The notes under the pieces were generated by a model that was given only the letters and a program-made list of their open reading frames with translations, had not been told where the DNA came from and searched no databases. A program made the translations under genes and the position numbers. Of a DNA stretch of 64,000 nucleotides, positions 26,096-38,900 are shown piece after piece; the first letter of the stretch is position 1; each line of letters opens with the position of its first letter. The DNA comes from Euborellia annulipes (lineage: Eukaryota > Arthropoda > Insecta > Dermaptera > Anisolabididae): NCBI GenBank assembly GCA_023213315.1, contig JAKCPI010005660.1, forward strand, positions 62,001-126,000. The letters run 5' to 3'.

Positions 26096-27889
26096 GTGTA
26101 AAAATGTTTTTTTCTGTCCTCAACATCTTAATTTAATCTACAAATTTAAAACTTAAAATTGAAGGATTTTTCGGGCACAAATAAAAAAAGTTTTATTCTG
26201 GAGAAATTCTATATATTGTTCGAATTGCACATTTTACAGAAAGGTCTAGGGATAAAATAAATTTTAGATTTACACTTATTATTAACATGAATCGAGGTGT
26301 CTCCGCTATGGAGAGTATAAATTTCTTCATTTTAGGAAAATGCTATGTTTATCATTTTATATATGTATATATATATATTTATATATACATATATAAGAGT
26401 ATTTATTATCTTAAAGTTGTAATTTATAATTCATTTCAAAAAGTATTTGTATATGATTCTTGACTTTGGCATAAAATCATTTTTTTTCTTTTTTTATTTT
26501 TAAGTAAAAAAATTATTGTTAAAATAAAAATTATAATGTAAAATTTTACGAAATAATACACATGAAGAAAATAATTAAAAAAAATTATTTTTAATAAAGG
26601 TTAAATGTTGATTTCAGTCAATTTATTCTGAATGTTTCTGTATAATTTCCAAAAATAAAAATTCATTCAGTTAGTTTATTTAGTTTATTAATTTTATTTA
26701 TTTATATTTTTTTATTATTATTTTTTTTTTTTGATGTTCAATTCACCATTTAGTTCAAAAATCTCTTTTAGAAATTTTTTTTGTATTCTTTTATAAATAA
26801 ATATTTACATTTCTCCTTTTTTTGTTTTATAATCTAATAATTTTCTTTAATTCAACAATAATGAATTTATAAAAAAAAGAAATAAAAAAAATATTGTATA
26901 AAAAAGTTATAAAAAAAAAATTTTCTTTTATCAAAATCAAAAAATTTGAAAAATGAATGAAACAAATTAATTTTGAATATGAAAGAGTGAAATGAATGTT
27001 GCGATATTCCTTTTTTAATCAATGAATTTAGGGTATTTTAATTTTAATATATTACAGAGCATATTATATCTATTAAATCGCTGAGTTTAAAATAAAAATG
27101 AAGAGAAAAAACAGATGATTTAAAGGAAAAGAAATGCAATTTCATTAATTTGGATCGATTTTCTACATTAATAACAAACGTTAGAACTATTTAAGTCATT
27201 TTTGAAATTGCCTATTAAATTCTGAAGATGGTCAGAAAATATTGAAAAATTTTAATAGTTTTCTCAATATATAAAAAAAATTTGAAAGAGAGAGAATAAT
27301 TCCAATGATAAAAAGTAATAATGATAATTAATAATAATCACAGGGTGTTTTTGTAATGTGCGGAGTTCAAAATAAAGAAGAGTTCTTAATAATATATCAA
27401 GAAACGCTTCTTTCACCAGATATCCTACATTTTATTTTATTTTTCACATTTTGACGGATTGAATTGAATTTTTTTCACAAACTTGGATATTATATTAGTG
27501 AGTTCCGGGCAAAAATTTAAATCAATCGGTCAAACAATTCCAGAGATTAGTCATTCCATACCAAGTGTATTAATTTTAGACAAAATTCAAGTTTGAATTG
27601 CTCAAAATTTATTTGAATTTTTCGCGATGATTTTAGATCTCTATAAAATTAAATCAGATTATTGACACACTTAGTATGGAATGGCTCAGGTATAATTTAG
27701 TGAAAAAAAAATAAATAACAATGGCAGATATTTTGTAAAAAAAGCATTTCTGGAGATGTTTATTGGAACTTTCTTTTTTATTTTGACCAATATATAATAT
27801 ATAACCAACCACCTCCATGATTTATCTTCCTACATACAATATATCAATTGAATTACAGTAGTTAAATATTAGGCCTGGTTTTTTCATGC
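26096..27889. other. AT-rich intergenic DNA
   Basis: About 1.8 kb with strong A/T homopolymer content. No ORF, RNA gene or clear repeat could be supported. Some weak inverted repeats near 26360-26395 (TATATATGTATATATATA) are simple sequence. Confidence 0.4.
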
Positions 27890-28268
27890 AGTAGCGTAGC
27901 CAGGATTTCTCCTTGGGGGGGGGGGGGGGGGCAAAAATTTTATGAACACCCGGGAGAGAGGGGGGTTCCTCCCCCCCCCCCCATATTCAAAAAACTTAAA
28001 GTGGAGAAACTTTTTTTTAGATAATATAAGAATTATAAATAAAAAACAAATAAAATAAAATTTTTTTTCTTGAAATAAAAAATAATTTTAATACAAAATT
28101 CGTAAATATTAAAGATTTTTTCCATTATTTTAGATTTTAGAATTTATGAGAGTTAATAAAATAATTATTTTAAAAAAATTAGGGAAAACACCAAGTATTT
28201 TTTTTGTTTTGGTGAAGGCTTTGGGGGGGGGGGGGGGCGCCCCCTGGGCCCCCCTGAATACGCCACTG
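27890..28268. mobile_element. MITE with CAGTAGCGTAGCCAGG-type termini
   Basis: Left GCAGTAGCGTAGCCAGGATT, right inverted CCCCCCTGAATACGCCACTG. G and C homopolymers of 15 or more flank the inner part. A related terminus occurs at 63342. Confidence 0.6.
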
Positions 28269-28290
28269 TTTTCATGTATAACTAGCTTAA

Positions 28291-28598
28291 GGCCGGTATC
28301 GCACTAAGACACCGCGGTGGCGCAACCAGTGGCGACACCACTCAGAACACACGTAAGCATAGGGAGCATATCTCACTTGGTGTCGGATTGATTCCTCCAC
28401 CAGTTTGGTTGCGCCACCAGCCGTGCAGCGTTCGTACATCCTACTGGTGTCTCCACCGCTGTGGAAATTGAATTGCAAATTGAATTAGATCAGATTTTTA
28501 AAATGAGCAGCACTGCTGATGTCTCTCTTGGTTGCTCTTTTTGGTTGCTGCGGTAACCACGGTTGCGCCATCGTGGTGTCCTAGTGGGATACCGGCCT
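28291..28598. mobile_element. Harbinger-like MITE, GGCCGGTATC termini
   Basis: GGCCGGTATCGCACTAAGAC at the left is inverted at the right (GTCCTAGTGGGATACCGGCC), followed inside by GGTGGCGCAACC on both arms. TAA flanks both ends (28288-28290 and 28599-28601), a TWA duplication as in PIF/Harbinger. Confidence 0.75.
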
Positions 28599-28614
28599 AA
28601 GGAGACCAGACTGC

Positions 28615-28985
28615 TTAATCTTGGCTTGGCAGCCATCAGAAATGTAGAGTTACAATGTTGATTCCCCAAATGCAAGATTCGTTTCGTAATTCGCTTTTTG
28701 CAGGGAGCTGATATTCATCGTAGGTTGACAGATTCGCGTTGGACGATCCCGATAACCGCCTTCGAAACTGACAGTCTTCATTGAGGACTTACTTCCGTCC
28801 GACACTAAACTCCCAGCACACCACTTTCGGACGTGTTGAACGGACAAACACTTCTCGCCATACACTTCTGTCAACTGACGATGAATATCCGCTGGTGGAG
28901 TCCCTTTGGCGTGCAAAAAGCGAATTAAGGAATCTTGCACTTGGCGGAATCAACAATGTAACTCTCAATGGGGTTGTGTCATGAA
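28615..28985 (-). pseudogene. foldback element holding a mariner/SETMAR-type HTH fragment
   Basis: On the minus strand, LIRFLHAKGTPPADIHRQL, TEVYGEKCLSVQHVRKWC is the N-terminal helix-turn-helix (HTH_48-like) found in mariner and SETMAR-like transposases; a frameshift follows (SVGRK..VLNED in the next frame). Inverted arms at about 28618-28735 and 28865-28982 (GCAAGATTC.., CGAATTACG..) duplicate the 5' part of the coding segment. Dead element. Confidence 0.65.
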
Positions 28986-29129
28986 TTTTTTTTTATTGTT
29001 GATTTTAAAAGTTCTGACAATCTCCCTACGATTTGCAAGCTGATCTAATAATAAAAAGTATTTCTTGATGGCTGGATATTATGATATGAGGATGTGGCAT
29101 ATGGGCAGCCAAGGCGAAAAATAAAATAA

Positions 29130-29660
29130 AAATCTATTTTTTGTCAACGTTTCGAGTGCCGATCGCACTCTTCATCAGGACCTACGATCAGTCAAACAAT
29201 TTCATCGTAATAGATCATAATTTACACAAGAGTTAACAAAATTAAAAAAAATAGTAAGATACATACAATAATGATGTCAAGTTGTCAGGTTAGTTGACAT
29301 GGCAGTGTAGCAACGTTTTTACCAATTTATATTTTCTTGAAAAACTCTCTTTACTGTTCCGAGGTCGAATGAATTAAATTTGCTTTTATTAGTGTGTATA
29401 TTTAAACTAATTTCATAATAAGAGAGGATAATCTTTTATTTTTATATTTGAATATTTAATAGTAGTTTTTTTTTTAATTTTGTTAACTCTTGTGTAAATT
29501 ATGATCTATTACAATAAAATTGTTTGACTGATCGTAGGTCCTAATGAAGAGTGCGATCGGCACAATGATTGTGATGTCACAGATGTAATAACCTTTGGAA
29601 TCTTAGCTGAATTGTACCTGAAGAAGGCCACAGAATGAGTGGCCGAAAAGTTGTAATCTA
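29130..29660. mobile_element. foldback element plus fragment of the 4965-5255 family
   Basis: Arms at about 29153-29255 and 29470-29563 (GATCGCACTCTTCATCAGGA, CTACGATCAGTCAAACAAT, TTACACAAGAGTTAACAAAA and inversions). From 29565 the sequence switches to the ACAATTCAGCTAAGATT arm seen at 5105-5220, ending in the hairpin motif at 29618-29656. Confidence 0.7.
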
Positions 29661-29689
29661 TATATAATTCGCTAATGTCCGTCTGTCTA

Positions 29690-30016
29690 AGCCCCCCTGT
29701 CTAGACGCAAAGGCGGGCGCCCCGGGTTCTCATAATTAAGAAAAGGCGAGGGTCCGCCCCAGGCGGGCCCGAGCCAGGTGACGGGGGGTCCAGGGGGCGA
29801 AGCCCCCCTGTCTAGACACAAAGGCGGGCGCCCCGGGTTCTCATAATTAAGAAAAGGCGAGGGTCCGCCCCAGGCGGGCCCGAGCCAGGTGACGGGGGGT
29901 CCAGGGGGCGAAGCCCCCATCTAGACACAAAGGCGGGCGCCCCGGGTTCTCATAATTAAGAAAAGGCGAGGGTCCGCCACAGGCGGGCCCGAACCAGCTG
30001 ACGGGGGGTCCAGGGG
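29690..30016. repeat. GC-rich tandem array, 111-bp unit, about three copies
   Basis: Units start with CTAGACRCAAAGGCGGGCGC at 29701, 29812 and 29921, then GTTCTCATAATTAAGAAAAG, GAGGGTCCGCCCCAGGCGGG and GGGGGTCCAGGGGGCGAAGC. Copies are over 95% alike by eye; the third is slightly shortened at its start. The GC content is far above the surroundings. The ORF on the minus strand (GASPPGPPVTWLGPAWG) is a by-product of the repeat. Confidence 0.9.
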
Positions 30017-31442
30017 ACTTAAAAAATGTTGCGAATTTTATTGTTAATCTTAATAATATTATTATTTAGATATTATAATACAAAAAAAAGACATTTTTTT
30101 TCCATGACACAACCCTATTTCAGACGAGATTAAGCGGTTAAGCGAAGCGCGACCGGGCGGAATCGAGAGTGGGGAAACAGCGGTATTGCGGGTTTTCATC
30201 TCGCATTTAATTGAAATTTTATAATAGTTAACGTTCATATGTTTCACTTTCTCTAGGAACCATTTTCAGAACTTGAATTATGTTAATTGTGCTCAAAATA
30301 AAATACCGTTTTAATATTAGACCGAATTAACAGCACGAATAATTAAAATTTATGTGATGAAAGTTACTAATCAATAAAGCTGAAGAAGCATTAGAATAAA
30401 AATATTAAAAATAGACATTTTTGCAATACAATAAAAAAAAATTCATTGAAAATAATTTCATTTTTTTACAATTTTCACCTTCAATGATTAGTAGTATTTA
30501 TCACAATTTTCTAATAAACAAATTTTTAAAATAAATTAATTTAATTATATGATAATGAATAAAATAATAAATAAAATGTTATTTTCAAATTATATTAATA
30601 AATGTTATTTATAATAAATTAATATTCATTTAATAAAGTATTCTCTTTTTTAAATTTAAAAATAAAAATATATTCTATAATAAATTTTAAAATAGTTAAA
30701 ATTTGAAATTTGTTTTTAATAAAGAGATTTTTGAACTGCAAATATATATTTAAGTATATATATATATATTTATATTAATATATATATATATATACTGGAA
30801 AAATAATTTCTATTCTATTATTTGTTTAAATTTCATGATTTTATTTTCTTATAATATTAAAAAAATCTAATTTTACATTCTAACGCATGTTTAAGTGAGA
30901 TTATGCAGACATTTGAACAGCAAAGCTTTATATCTATCCAAATTTGATTGGTATGTATATTAATATAATACAAAAGGCTTTAGTTGCAAAGACATACTAT
31001 TAAATGGCCAATTAAAATTTTTTTTTTAACCCTTTAAAATGTATATGAATTACTAAATAGCAACGAAACTTCGTCAATGCAACTAGCCCATAGTTTTCGT
31101 ATCATTTTTTTATATTTACATCTATATACATATTAAACAGCTATTTTTTTTAAATTTTTACTTTATATATCAATATATATATTGATAATAATAATATAAA
31201 TAGCATAAAGCTTTGTTCATTAAAAACGAACATCTTTTTAGTATAAAATTATTTTTCATTTTTTTTTTTAGGCTGTCAAATCAAATAATATTTATAATAT
31301 TTATAGCTGCACATTATCGAATATAAAATTATGTTATAAATAAAATATCTACTACTATAAGAAAATGATGCTTAAAATTATTGATTAAGTTAAAGGTAGG
31401 AATGAGATATTTAAAAAAAAAAATAAAAATAAAAACACTATA
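30017..31442. other. AT-rich intergenic DNA and RSF1 3' flank
   Basis: No gene seen. A short GC-richer stretch at 30110-30200 contains no known feature. RSF1's 3' UTR must lie just below 31443, but no AATAAA was found on the minus strand within 250 nt of the stop. Confidence 0.35.
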
Positions 31443-32959
31443 TTATGTATCAAGATCATCTTCCCTCTGGCTTGAAAAGTATGAAACGAGGCCTCCAAAT
31501 TCACCCCCCTCACCTTCATAGGCCTTGCCACCCTCACCTGATGGTGGATTTGGACTTGAATCTGAAGCGAATTGTTCTTGATAAGGAGAGCCTTGAAAGT
31601 TGGATTGAGAAAGACCATCGTCGCCACTTGCTATATTAGATCCTGTAGGAAACGTATTATAATAATTAGGAGTTGGTGGACCTTGATAAGGCAAGAAATT
31701 TCCTCTATCAGGATGATGCGGAGTGGACGACTGACTAGAAGTCGTTGAAGGAAAATTCGCCGATGGTCTTATCTGCTGAATGCCACTAGAAGATGTTCCT
31801 TCTGTGGATTGGCCAGTATTAAAACGACCATGTGTTGCAGAACGAATATAAGGTGGAGGAGGAGTATTCCTTGATGAATTTTGGCTGGATTTCCCAGGAA
31901 CTGTAGACTGTATTTGTTGTATTGGGGAAGATGCAGTCTCAGCCCGTTCCGTTCTACAATTAGTAGATGAAATAGAAATAGGCCCTCCTCCCGATGGGGA
32001 AGGATCCATTGGATGTGGATTATGATAAATTTGTGAACTTACATTTTGATTACCAGGTGTACGTATCCGCATACCTGTTAGTGGTGGAGTTCGTATACTT
32101 CTGGGTCCGGAATAGAGTTGCATATTAATGTTGGGGTTAGAGGAAGGTGAAGGCGGTGGACGATAAGGAGATGGAATTCTTCCACGTGATGGAATTGAAT
32201 ATTGCATTTGTGATGGTGTTTGATTTGAAGAGGTCAATTGAGTAGATTCAGTTGTATTAAAATATTTATGACCTAAATTGGAAGAAGATTGTGCAAAATT
32301 GCCAGGTTGCCCTGCAAATGTTGGTTGTGATAGAATACGAGTAATTACACTAGTAGATGTGGAGGGTGGTGTGAAATTATTTGTAGGAGAAGATGATCTT
32401 TGTGAAATTGGAGTTTTAGGAGGTTCTATCTCTTTTTCCGGAGATTTCTCAGAATCATCTAATTTCCTTTTAACAGGGGTAGAGGGTGTATTTGAATCAG
32501 AAACATCATCATCATCATCATCCTCATCATCATCATCATCATCATCACCCTCATCATTTTCTTCATCATCTTGTGAATTTAAATTATCCAAATCCTCGTC
32601 TTCTTCTTTTCCCTTCCCTTTTTTATTATCAATATTTTTAATATCGTTACCTGAAATTTCCTTTTCCTTGCTAGGTGTTTTTGTAATTTCAGCATCATTT
32701 AGAACCATTGCAACATCTTTTTCTTCGTTTTTGATAAATTCGCCGAATTCTTGATCTTGGGCTAATTCATCATCCAAATTTTCCATACCTTCTAAGTCAT
32801 CTTCACTTTCTGAAGATAAGATTTTGTTTCTATTTTTTGGTTTTTTATTTAATTCAATATCTGAATCGTTTTTGTTGTTGATTTTAGATTCCGAAGATTC
32901 TACATTTTCATTTTCTTCCCCATCGGCTTCACCTTCGCCTTCGCCTTCTTCTCCTTCTC
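31443..32959 (-). CDS. RSF1: RSF1 exon 17: acidic stretch and Pro/Ser-rich C-terminus
   Basis: Last coding exon, 505 codons plus TAA. Begins with [12 protein letters not shown], passes [11 protein letters not shown], contains an Asp/Glu run encoded by (GAT)n at about 32505-32556, then a long low-complexity Pro/Ser/Thr tail and ends [16 protein letters not shown]. The compact end is unlike the low-complexity part before it and may be a conserved peptide. The reverse-strand ORFs here (for example 32278-32754) are shadows of the (TCA)n run. Confidence 0.85.
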
Positions 32960-35900
32960 CTAAAATAAATAAATGAATTATTTCTAAGCTTCAGTGGAAA
33001 TTAAACAAAAGTTTTTTTTTTTTTTTTAATATAATCCAAAGAATTCACCTTTAGCATTAGTTGAAACATTCATAAATTTAATTAAATTATCATCTTATTA
33101 TAGATAAATAAATAACATGAGGTTAAGTTTCAAAAGGATTTTATTTTAGCTTATGCGCATTTCGATGTTTATACGTCATCCTAAGGTGCGCGTCTCGAGG
33201 TGCTGATTTTGAGAGGTTCCAGCAGCCACAATTTTGAAGCTAAAATTTTTTTTTAAATTAAAGCTATTTAAAATATCTACAACTTATAGAAGCCCTTTTT
33301 TTTTATTTCGAAATTTTTTTTTTTTTTTTTAGATTAATTACATTAAATAAAAGATATTTTTCGTGTCGACATATATTTAGTTTCCGCCGATATTAGAATT
33401 CAAGATGTAAAATTTATAAGTATGGGAAAATATTTATATTTTGTTACCATGGCAACCATCTCTTCTATCCTTTCTATGAAATACAAGAGTAAAGTGGTCT
33501 TCAGAATATTTCAATGGCAAAATGAGAATATATATTTTAAAGAGCATCTAAAAAATAATTGATTTTTGAATTTTAATCAAAATCGTTGGAGCGAATTTTG
33601 AGAAAATCTAAAAAAAACTGAAAAACTACATCAGCAAAGTACTAGTACTTTTTGGTCGATTTTGATTAAAAGCTTATTTTCACGCTCCAGGGGGGTGTCT
33701 AACTTAAATATAAAATTTCAGCCTCCTAGCTCAATTCCTTCATGCTTAAAATTCAACACACACAGAGATAGATGTCGCGAAAACCACTTTTTTGGATTCA
33801 TGGGACCGCAAAACGTGTATATTTTTTCCAAAAAAATATCCATCAAAATCTCGACATCGAATTTTTGACATGAATCCAATACTAACTAGGTAGAGCCTTC
33901 TTGCCTTAAGCACAAGCATATCTCGCAAACCTACTATCTTAAATGAATCCAATACTTTCTCTCTATATATATTAACATAAATATAGGTAAGAGAAAGTAA
34001 AAAGATGGAAATTTCTTCCAGAATCCCAGGCCCATTTTTACAAGTTATTACTATCAAGCTAAATTTCCGTGAGTAGCTTTATTTTGATGAGACGACCAAT
34101 TTTCCTCTTACAACAATTTGATTGTGGTAGCTAACAGGAGTAGCAGGGATATAAAATTTCAATTTGACGATTCTCAAAAATTTTTTATTATTTTTGGGTT
34201 TTTTCATTAAATCTTAAGAAAATTATTAACATTATTGAAAAAAAAAAAAATATTTGTCCTACAAAATAAATTGAATGAAAAAAAACCATAAATAATAATA
34301 AATTTTTGAGAATCGTCAAATTGAAATATTATATCCCTGCTACTCCTGTTAGCTACCACAATCAAGAATTGTTGTAAGAGGAAAAATTGGTCGTCTTATC
34401 AAAATAAAGCTACTCACGGAAAATTAGCTTGATAGTAATAACTTGTAAAAATGGGCCTGGGATCCTGGACTAACAACACAAGTTGCTATAAAAAAATTTT
34501 CATAGCCTATTAAAAAAAAGACAATGAAATAATCACAAAACAACACTTGGGGGGCTTAAAAATATTGACTCACACTGCACCTAAAAAAATTAAATTAAAC
34601 CAATAGACAAATTAAATTATCCCTAATTTTCAAAAAATTCACAACACAAAAAAATCCCATTTTCCTGGGTGCCTACAATTAATCAAGAATTATATAATTA
34701 TTTAAATAATATAATTGAGTGATTCTGTTGTGTATTGTAAAAAAAAAATAAAACAATGAAATAATCATATATATAAGAAAAGGCATGTTGCTGCTTTAAT
34801 AAACCGGGGGGCCCGGGGCCCCCCCCCCCCAGGGGCTTTAACTAGAGGGGGGGGGGGGGGGGGGAGGGGGGGGGGGCCTAGAAGTTATCATAATTCAACT
34901 TATTATTTATAAATATTCAAAAAATCCCATTTTCCTGGGTGCCTACTATTTCATCAGCATATAAGGAGGGTAGATACATACTAGGTAAATTTATATGATG
35001 ATGAAGTGATTTGGTTTAAATTAAAACAATGGGGAAGAAAAGTTAAATTCAAATGAATGTGTCTCTTTAATAAAAAAAAAACAAATAGGCTATTAATTAA
35101 ATAATAAAATAAGATTGATAATAAAATAAAATATATACCAGTAAATTTAAAAAAAAAAAAAATTGTTTGAAAGCTCTAATGATTTTATCATTAGAAGCCT
35201 CAAAAATTATATTTAGTAAATTAAATGATTAATAATGTTAATTTCGATAATGCAAGCAAATATTTTTCTGATGAGTGATGAGTGGCAGTTTATCATTTCC
35301 CCACATTATAACAATTCCCTAGATAAAAAAATTTGTTAATTTAAGAAAATTGATTAGGTTTCTGTGAAGGTGTGTTTGTATGTTTATAGCCCTAAATTAT
35401 ATTAAAAATATATACGATCATAAATCCATGGTATAATAAATCAGGAATTATATAATTTTAAATTTGTACTAATTATTTAAATAATATAATTAAGGAATTC
35501 TGTTGTGTATTGTATGGAATGAATGTGTCTACGAATGAGTGCTGCCATTTATTTAAAATAACCTTATTAATAATTATATCTGCCAATATATTTTATTAAA
35601 ATATTAATATTTATTTATTTATAAATGCTACTCACACATTTGAGAAGAAAATTTCGATGAGAATATTGATGGCAAGGAGAGAACACAACACAAAAAAAAA
35701 TTAAACGTCAGAATATCACTAGACCAATTTCAACTTGAGGCAACGAGTATAGAAACAGAGCAAAGAGTATCTATGAAGAGTTTAGAAAAGAGAAAAGAAG
35801 CTACATGAAGACAATAACTTTTGATCAGGAATTTTAATATTAATAAAATTTAATTAAATAATTAAAATACCACTATTAATAATAAATAATAAAAAAAAAA

Positions 35901-38900
35901 ATTAAATATAATAAAGTGTACTTCAAACAATTTTCACAAAATATTACTGATATACTTTTTAAAAGAGCATCTAAATAATAATCGATTTATATGAATTTTA
36001 TTCTAAAAAGAAAAAGATTTAAATTCGGTTACCATGGCAACCATTTCTCCTATCTTTCCTATGATGTACAGGAGTAAAGTGGTCTTCAGAAGATTTAAAC
36101 GGCAAAATGAGAATATACATTTTAAAGAGCATCTAAAAAATAGTTGATTTATGAATTTAGAAAAAAATCGTTGAAGCGAATTTTGAGAAAATCGAAAAAA
36201 TCTGAAAAAGTACATCAGTAAAGTACTAGTACTTTTTGGCCGATTTTGTTTAAAATCTTATTTTCACGTGTTCGGGGGGTACCTAACTTAAATATAAAAT
36301 TTCAACTTCGTAGCTCATTTCCTTCATGGTTAAAAATGTCCACACAGACACACAGACCAATTTGCGGGACCCACTTTTTTGGACTCAGGGGACCTCAAAA
36401 CATGTAAATCCATCAAAATCTCGACATCGAATTTTTGAAATGATCGCAATACTTTCTCTCTCTATATATTTCATATATAGGGTATGAGAAAGTAAAAAAT
36501 TCGCTCTATATCTTATAGATAATTAAATTAGTAATCATGTTAAAAAATAATGAATTTTTCGCCTTAATTAATTAGCTGGAACCTTTCAAATGAAATGGAA
36601 TAAAACGCTTGTTTCCCTATGGGAAGAACTAACGCCATCTCTTGCCGCATAGAGTAACCAATTTCTGAATCGGCTACTAACGGTTTTTCGAGACGCGCAC
36701 CTTAAGAGCTACGACACAAACTGTTTGTGTCACAGCTCTGAAATTGACGTATTAATGTCAAAATGCGCATAAGCTAAAATAAATATTGGGATGGAAAAGA
36801 ACAAGTACAGGGGGGGAAAAGGAGGGGGGCCTTTGGTTGAAAATGATGAAGAGGAGGTGTTTTTTCAAAAATTTTTTTTTTTTTTCTTTTTTTTTTGGTT
36901 TATAAGATATATATTAGCAAAGTTGTCATTGTTGTTTTTGTACGTATTTGTGTGTTTTTTAATTTTATTAAGATTTGTGATTTTTTGAGTTTTTTTAATA
37001 TTTTTTATATATACTCAAAAAACAATATTTAAAAAATATATTTTATATACACTAAATAATAAACAATACTTAAAAATTTTTATTATATTTTAAATATAAA
37101 AATTTAAACACCAAAATAAAAATTTTCCATTATTTACTTATTAATTATTAAGGAAAAAAAATTTAAAAAAAAAAAAAAAATATTAACAAAAACCTCTTTT
37201 CTTTCTTATTTTATTTTTCTTTTCTTCTTTTTTTAAAATCAATAAATATTTTGAAATCAATTCGCTATATATGTATTCTATTTTTAGTGTTAACTGAAGA
37301 TGGGTGAATAAATTTTAACCGAAACGTCTGAACGTTCAGAGTATCGAGAGTGTTTTTCATTTTGGCTGCCTGCATTTCCATATCCTATTTAAGCTAAAAA
37401 ATCCTTTTGAAACATAGCCTTGTGTTATTTATTTATCTATAATTAGATGATAATTTAATTAAATGTTTTTTTATTATTATTCAGTCTTCAATTTGAAGAA
37501 TAATTCATTTTTTACTTTTAATACAGTAAATTGTTTCTTCTATCTCAAAAAATTTTTCTGTTTGGAAATTCCAAAGTAGGAGGGAAGGCAATTAAGGTAT
37601 AATGACCATAACCTGAATGTAAATATATAGTCGAATATATATTTTTTTAAGTTTTTACCTGATTCGTCTCCTTCTGATTCTTTTCCCTCCTCCTCCTCCT
37701 GGACAACTTCATCTTCATCCTCTTCAGCAACATATTCATCCTCACTTTCTTTCTTTTTTCTATAATCCTTTAAAAAAAAAAAAAAAAATTATCAAAAAAA
37801 ACTTCTTATAATTAATATGAATTTAAATTTTTTACATATATGTTGAAAACTTACTTCATCACTATCTGAACCAACAATTTCTTGATAATTTATTTTGCAG
37901 CCTCTCGTTTTTCTTATATTTATATCAGGATCATTCAAACCACCAAAGGTTACCTAATAAAACAAGATTATAATAATATAAATATATACTAATAATTCAT
38001 TTTCGAATTTAGTATTGAGTTATTAAAAGAGGTAGGATTTCAGAGTTGTAAATTTAGAAATAATCAACAATATATAAACAGATTCTATTCGGAGGCCATA
38101 TATATATATATATATATATTCTGGAAGGTTTCCGCGACCGGATGTATGCAAAGATAAGTTTTCTCGGGTTAAGTCTCGTGGGATGTTGAGATTTACTCGA
38201 CGTTTCGGCTCTCTTTTTGGAGCCATTTTCAAGAGAGAAGGAAGTTAGGAGGTAATGGTGGAGGGGGGTTGTTTACGGGGTCGCAGTCTTCCTGGTCCCC
38301 AGGTCAATTTCGTGGATGACTCAGAGGCGGGATTGGTCTCTGAGAGCTGGAGGAATGTTTGTTGTGTGTGCCACCAACTCGGCCTGGGGACTAGGCAGGT
38401 TGAGACCCCGGGAACCAAGAGCTAACACCCCGACTTGGGGAGTAGGCAGATTGAGGCCCCAAAGTCAACCCAAACCAAAAACAAATCCGATTACACAGAA
38501 CCAACCACTGTCCATTCCTCAGAGAGAAACCCAGACCTCTGAGGCATCCACCAATACACCGACTATGGGGAGTAGGCAGATATGACCCCATAAGTCAACC
38601 TATACCGAACGCATATTGAACTTTAAAATTGTAATAATCTATTATTTAATTCTAGCTGGCCTGAAGATGTCTGTCGCATTAGATCAAATCGAAATAAAAA
38701 AATTTTACCAAAAATACTTCTGATGTTTCTTAACCCAATGGACACCACGATTAAGTGGACCCACATGCATTTTTTCATTTGATTATTTCATTGATTTTTT
38801 TTTTAATATAAATAATTTTAGCGAGGTGAATAACTGAATCAATATGTATCAATAGTAGAATAAATAAAAGACTATGTTTTTTTCTTTATTATAGAACCTA

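Larger units (their letters stand above)
32960..37658. other. RSF1 intron 16, filled with repeats
   Basis: Contains the CTTTCTCTTACCC repeats at 33430-34000 and 35935-36500, a foldback at 34012-34475, MITE fragments at 34480-34580 and 34740-34860, G/C homopolymer runs around 34800-34880, and split copies of the GCTTATGCGCATTT family at 33140-33200 and 36640-36785. No host exon was found in it. Confidence 0.5.

Noticed and set aside
29618..29656. Genuine hammerhead ribozyme
   Set aside because: The CTGAAGA and GAAA boxes and stem II are convincing, but an extra base separates box and stem, and no paired stem I or UH cleavage site fits next to it. Kept only as a resemblance.
29687..29920. Repetitive Pro/Gly ORF on the minus strand
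   Set aside because: Produced by the 111-bp tandem array; the frame is open only because the unit length is a multiple of three.
32278..32754. Plus-strand poly-Ser ORF
   Set aside because: Antisense shadow of the RSF1 (GAT)n/(GAA)n acidic stretch.
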